Position numbers and translations under genes: made by a program. The notes beneath the pieces were generated by a model. The model saw only the letters and a program-made list of their open reading frames with translations. It made no database searches and was not told the origin of the DNA. From contig PFVN01000061.1 of the NCBI GenBank assembly GCA_002790635.1, positions 1-5,908 of the forward strand: a DNA stretch of 5,908 nucleotides, read 5' to 3'. Positions 5,680 to 5,908 of the stretch are shown one piece after another (positions within the stretch are counted from its first letter, which is position 1; every line of letters starts with the position of its first letter). Source of the DNA: Candidatus Moranbacteria bacterium CG_4_9_14_3_um_filter_42_9. Lineage in GTDB: Bacteria; Patescibacteriota; Minisyncoccia; Moranbacterales; UBA2206.

Positions 5680-5908
5680 AAAAAACTTAAATGTGGCGCT
5701 AGTCCACGATTTTCTGACCCAATGTGGCGGGGCCGAGAAGGTATTGGAAGTGTTTTGTGAGGTGTTTCCTGAAGCGCCGATTTATACCTTGCTTTATGAC
5801 AAGGAAAAGATGCGGGGAAAATTCTCTGACAAAGCCATCCACACCTCTTTTTTGCAGAAATTCCCCAAATTTTTAAGGCGAAGGGTCAAATATCTTTTAC
5901 CGCTACTT
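5672..5908 (+). CDS. GT4-type glycosyltransferase, N-terminal part (3' truncated by window)
   Basis: The ATG at 5672 overlaps the previous stop by 8 bp, and the frame stays open for 79 codons to the window edge. The visible N-terminus, with VALVHDFLTQCGGAEKVL, then FPEAPIYTLLYD and IHTSFLQKFP, is the standard start of a family of GT-B, GT4-like glycosyltransferases often found in polysaccharide and O-antigen clusters (WbaZ-like mannosyltransferases are examples). VHDF and the GGAEKVL block are its acceptor-side landmarks. The catalytic EX7E region would lie beyond the window, so activity and sugar specificity cannot be judged. Overlap with the upstream glycosyltransferase suggests both act in one glycan pathway. 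No Shine-Dalgarno is seen, and re-initiation after the upstream stop is likely. Confidence 0.85.
   Translation, partial: MDKKNLNVALVHDFLTQCGGAEKVLEVFCEVFPEAPIYTLLYDKEKMRGKFSDKAIHTSFLQKFPKFLRRRVKYLLPLL

Overview
The window reads as a piece of a compact bacterial chromosome. It most resembles a Candidate Phyla Radiation (Patescibacteria/Parcubacteria-like) genome. This placement rests on protein style (a PcsB-like coiled coil joined to a lytic transglycosylase, CPR-type GT4 enzymes), tight same-strand genes, mostly weak or absent Shine-Dalgarno sites, and AT-rich heptamer repeats. It is an inference, not a proof. The long frames contain no in-frame TGA, so there is no sign of the UGA=Gly code of Gracilibacteria/SR1. 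All genes are on the + strand.

Layout. Positions 1-1048 hold the 3' part of an exported peptidoglycan lytic transglycosylase. Positions 1049-1457 are a 409-bp non-coding stretch that is unusually rich in structure. First comes a run of abutting inverted repeats (1064-1228) ending in a hairpin plus T8 terminator. Next is a near-consensus sigma70 promoter (TTGAAA-17-TATACT, 1253-1281). Last is a leader of about 170 nt for murA, with a 114-nt segment closed by a long-range stem and a hairpin that buries the murA start codon. Then follow murA (1458-2723), a 72-bp gap with tandem TTTCCAA heptamers, an HD-family phosphohydrolase (2796-3470), mreB (3475-4482), a 72-bp gap with a long hairpin and direct repeats, a GT4 glycosyltransferase (4555-5679), and the 5' end of a second GT4 glycosyltransferase (5672 to the window edge).

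How the genes fit together. This is a cell-envelope growth neighbourhood. MurA makes the first committed peptidoglycan precursor, MreB organises where the wall is inserted, and the transglycosylase cuts the wall. The two glycosyltransferases probably build a surface glycan or glycolipid. The HD hydrolase sits 4 nt ahead of mreB and its substrate is unknown. murA, HD and mreB could be one transcript from the 1253 promoter; the glycosyltransferases may be read through from it or transcribed separately.

No defence system, mobile element, CRISPR array or plainly new multi-gene system is visible. The most unusual material is non-coding: the palindrome array, the murA leader with its sequestered start codon, and a heptanucleotide repeat that runs in frame through the first glycosyltransferase and is translated as a heptapeptide repeat.
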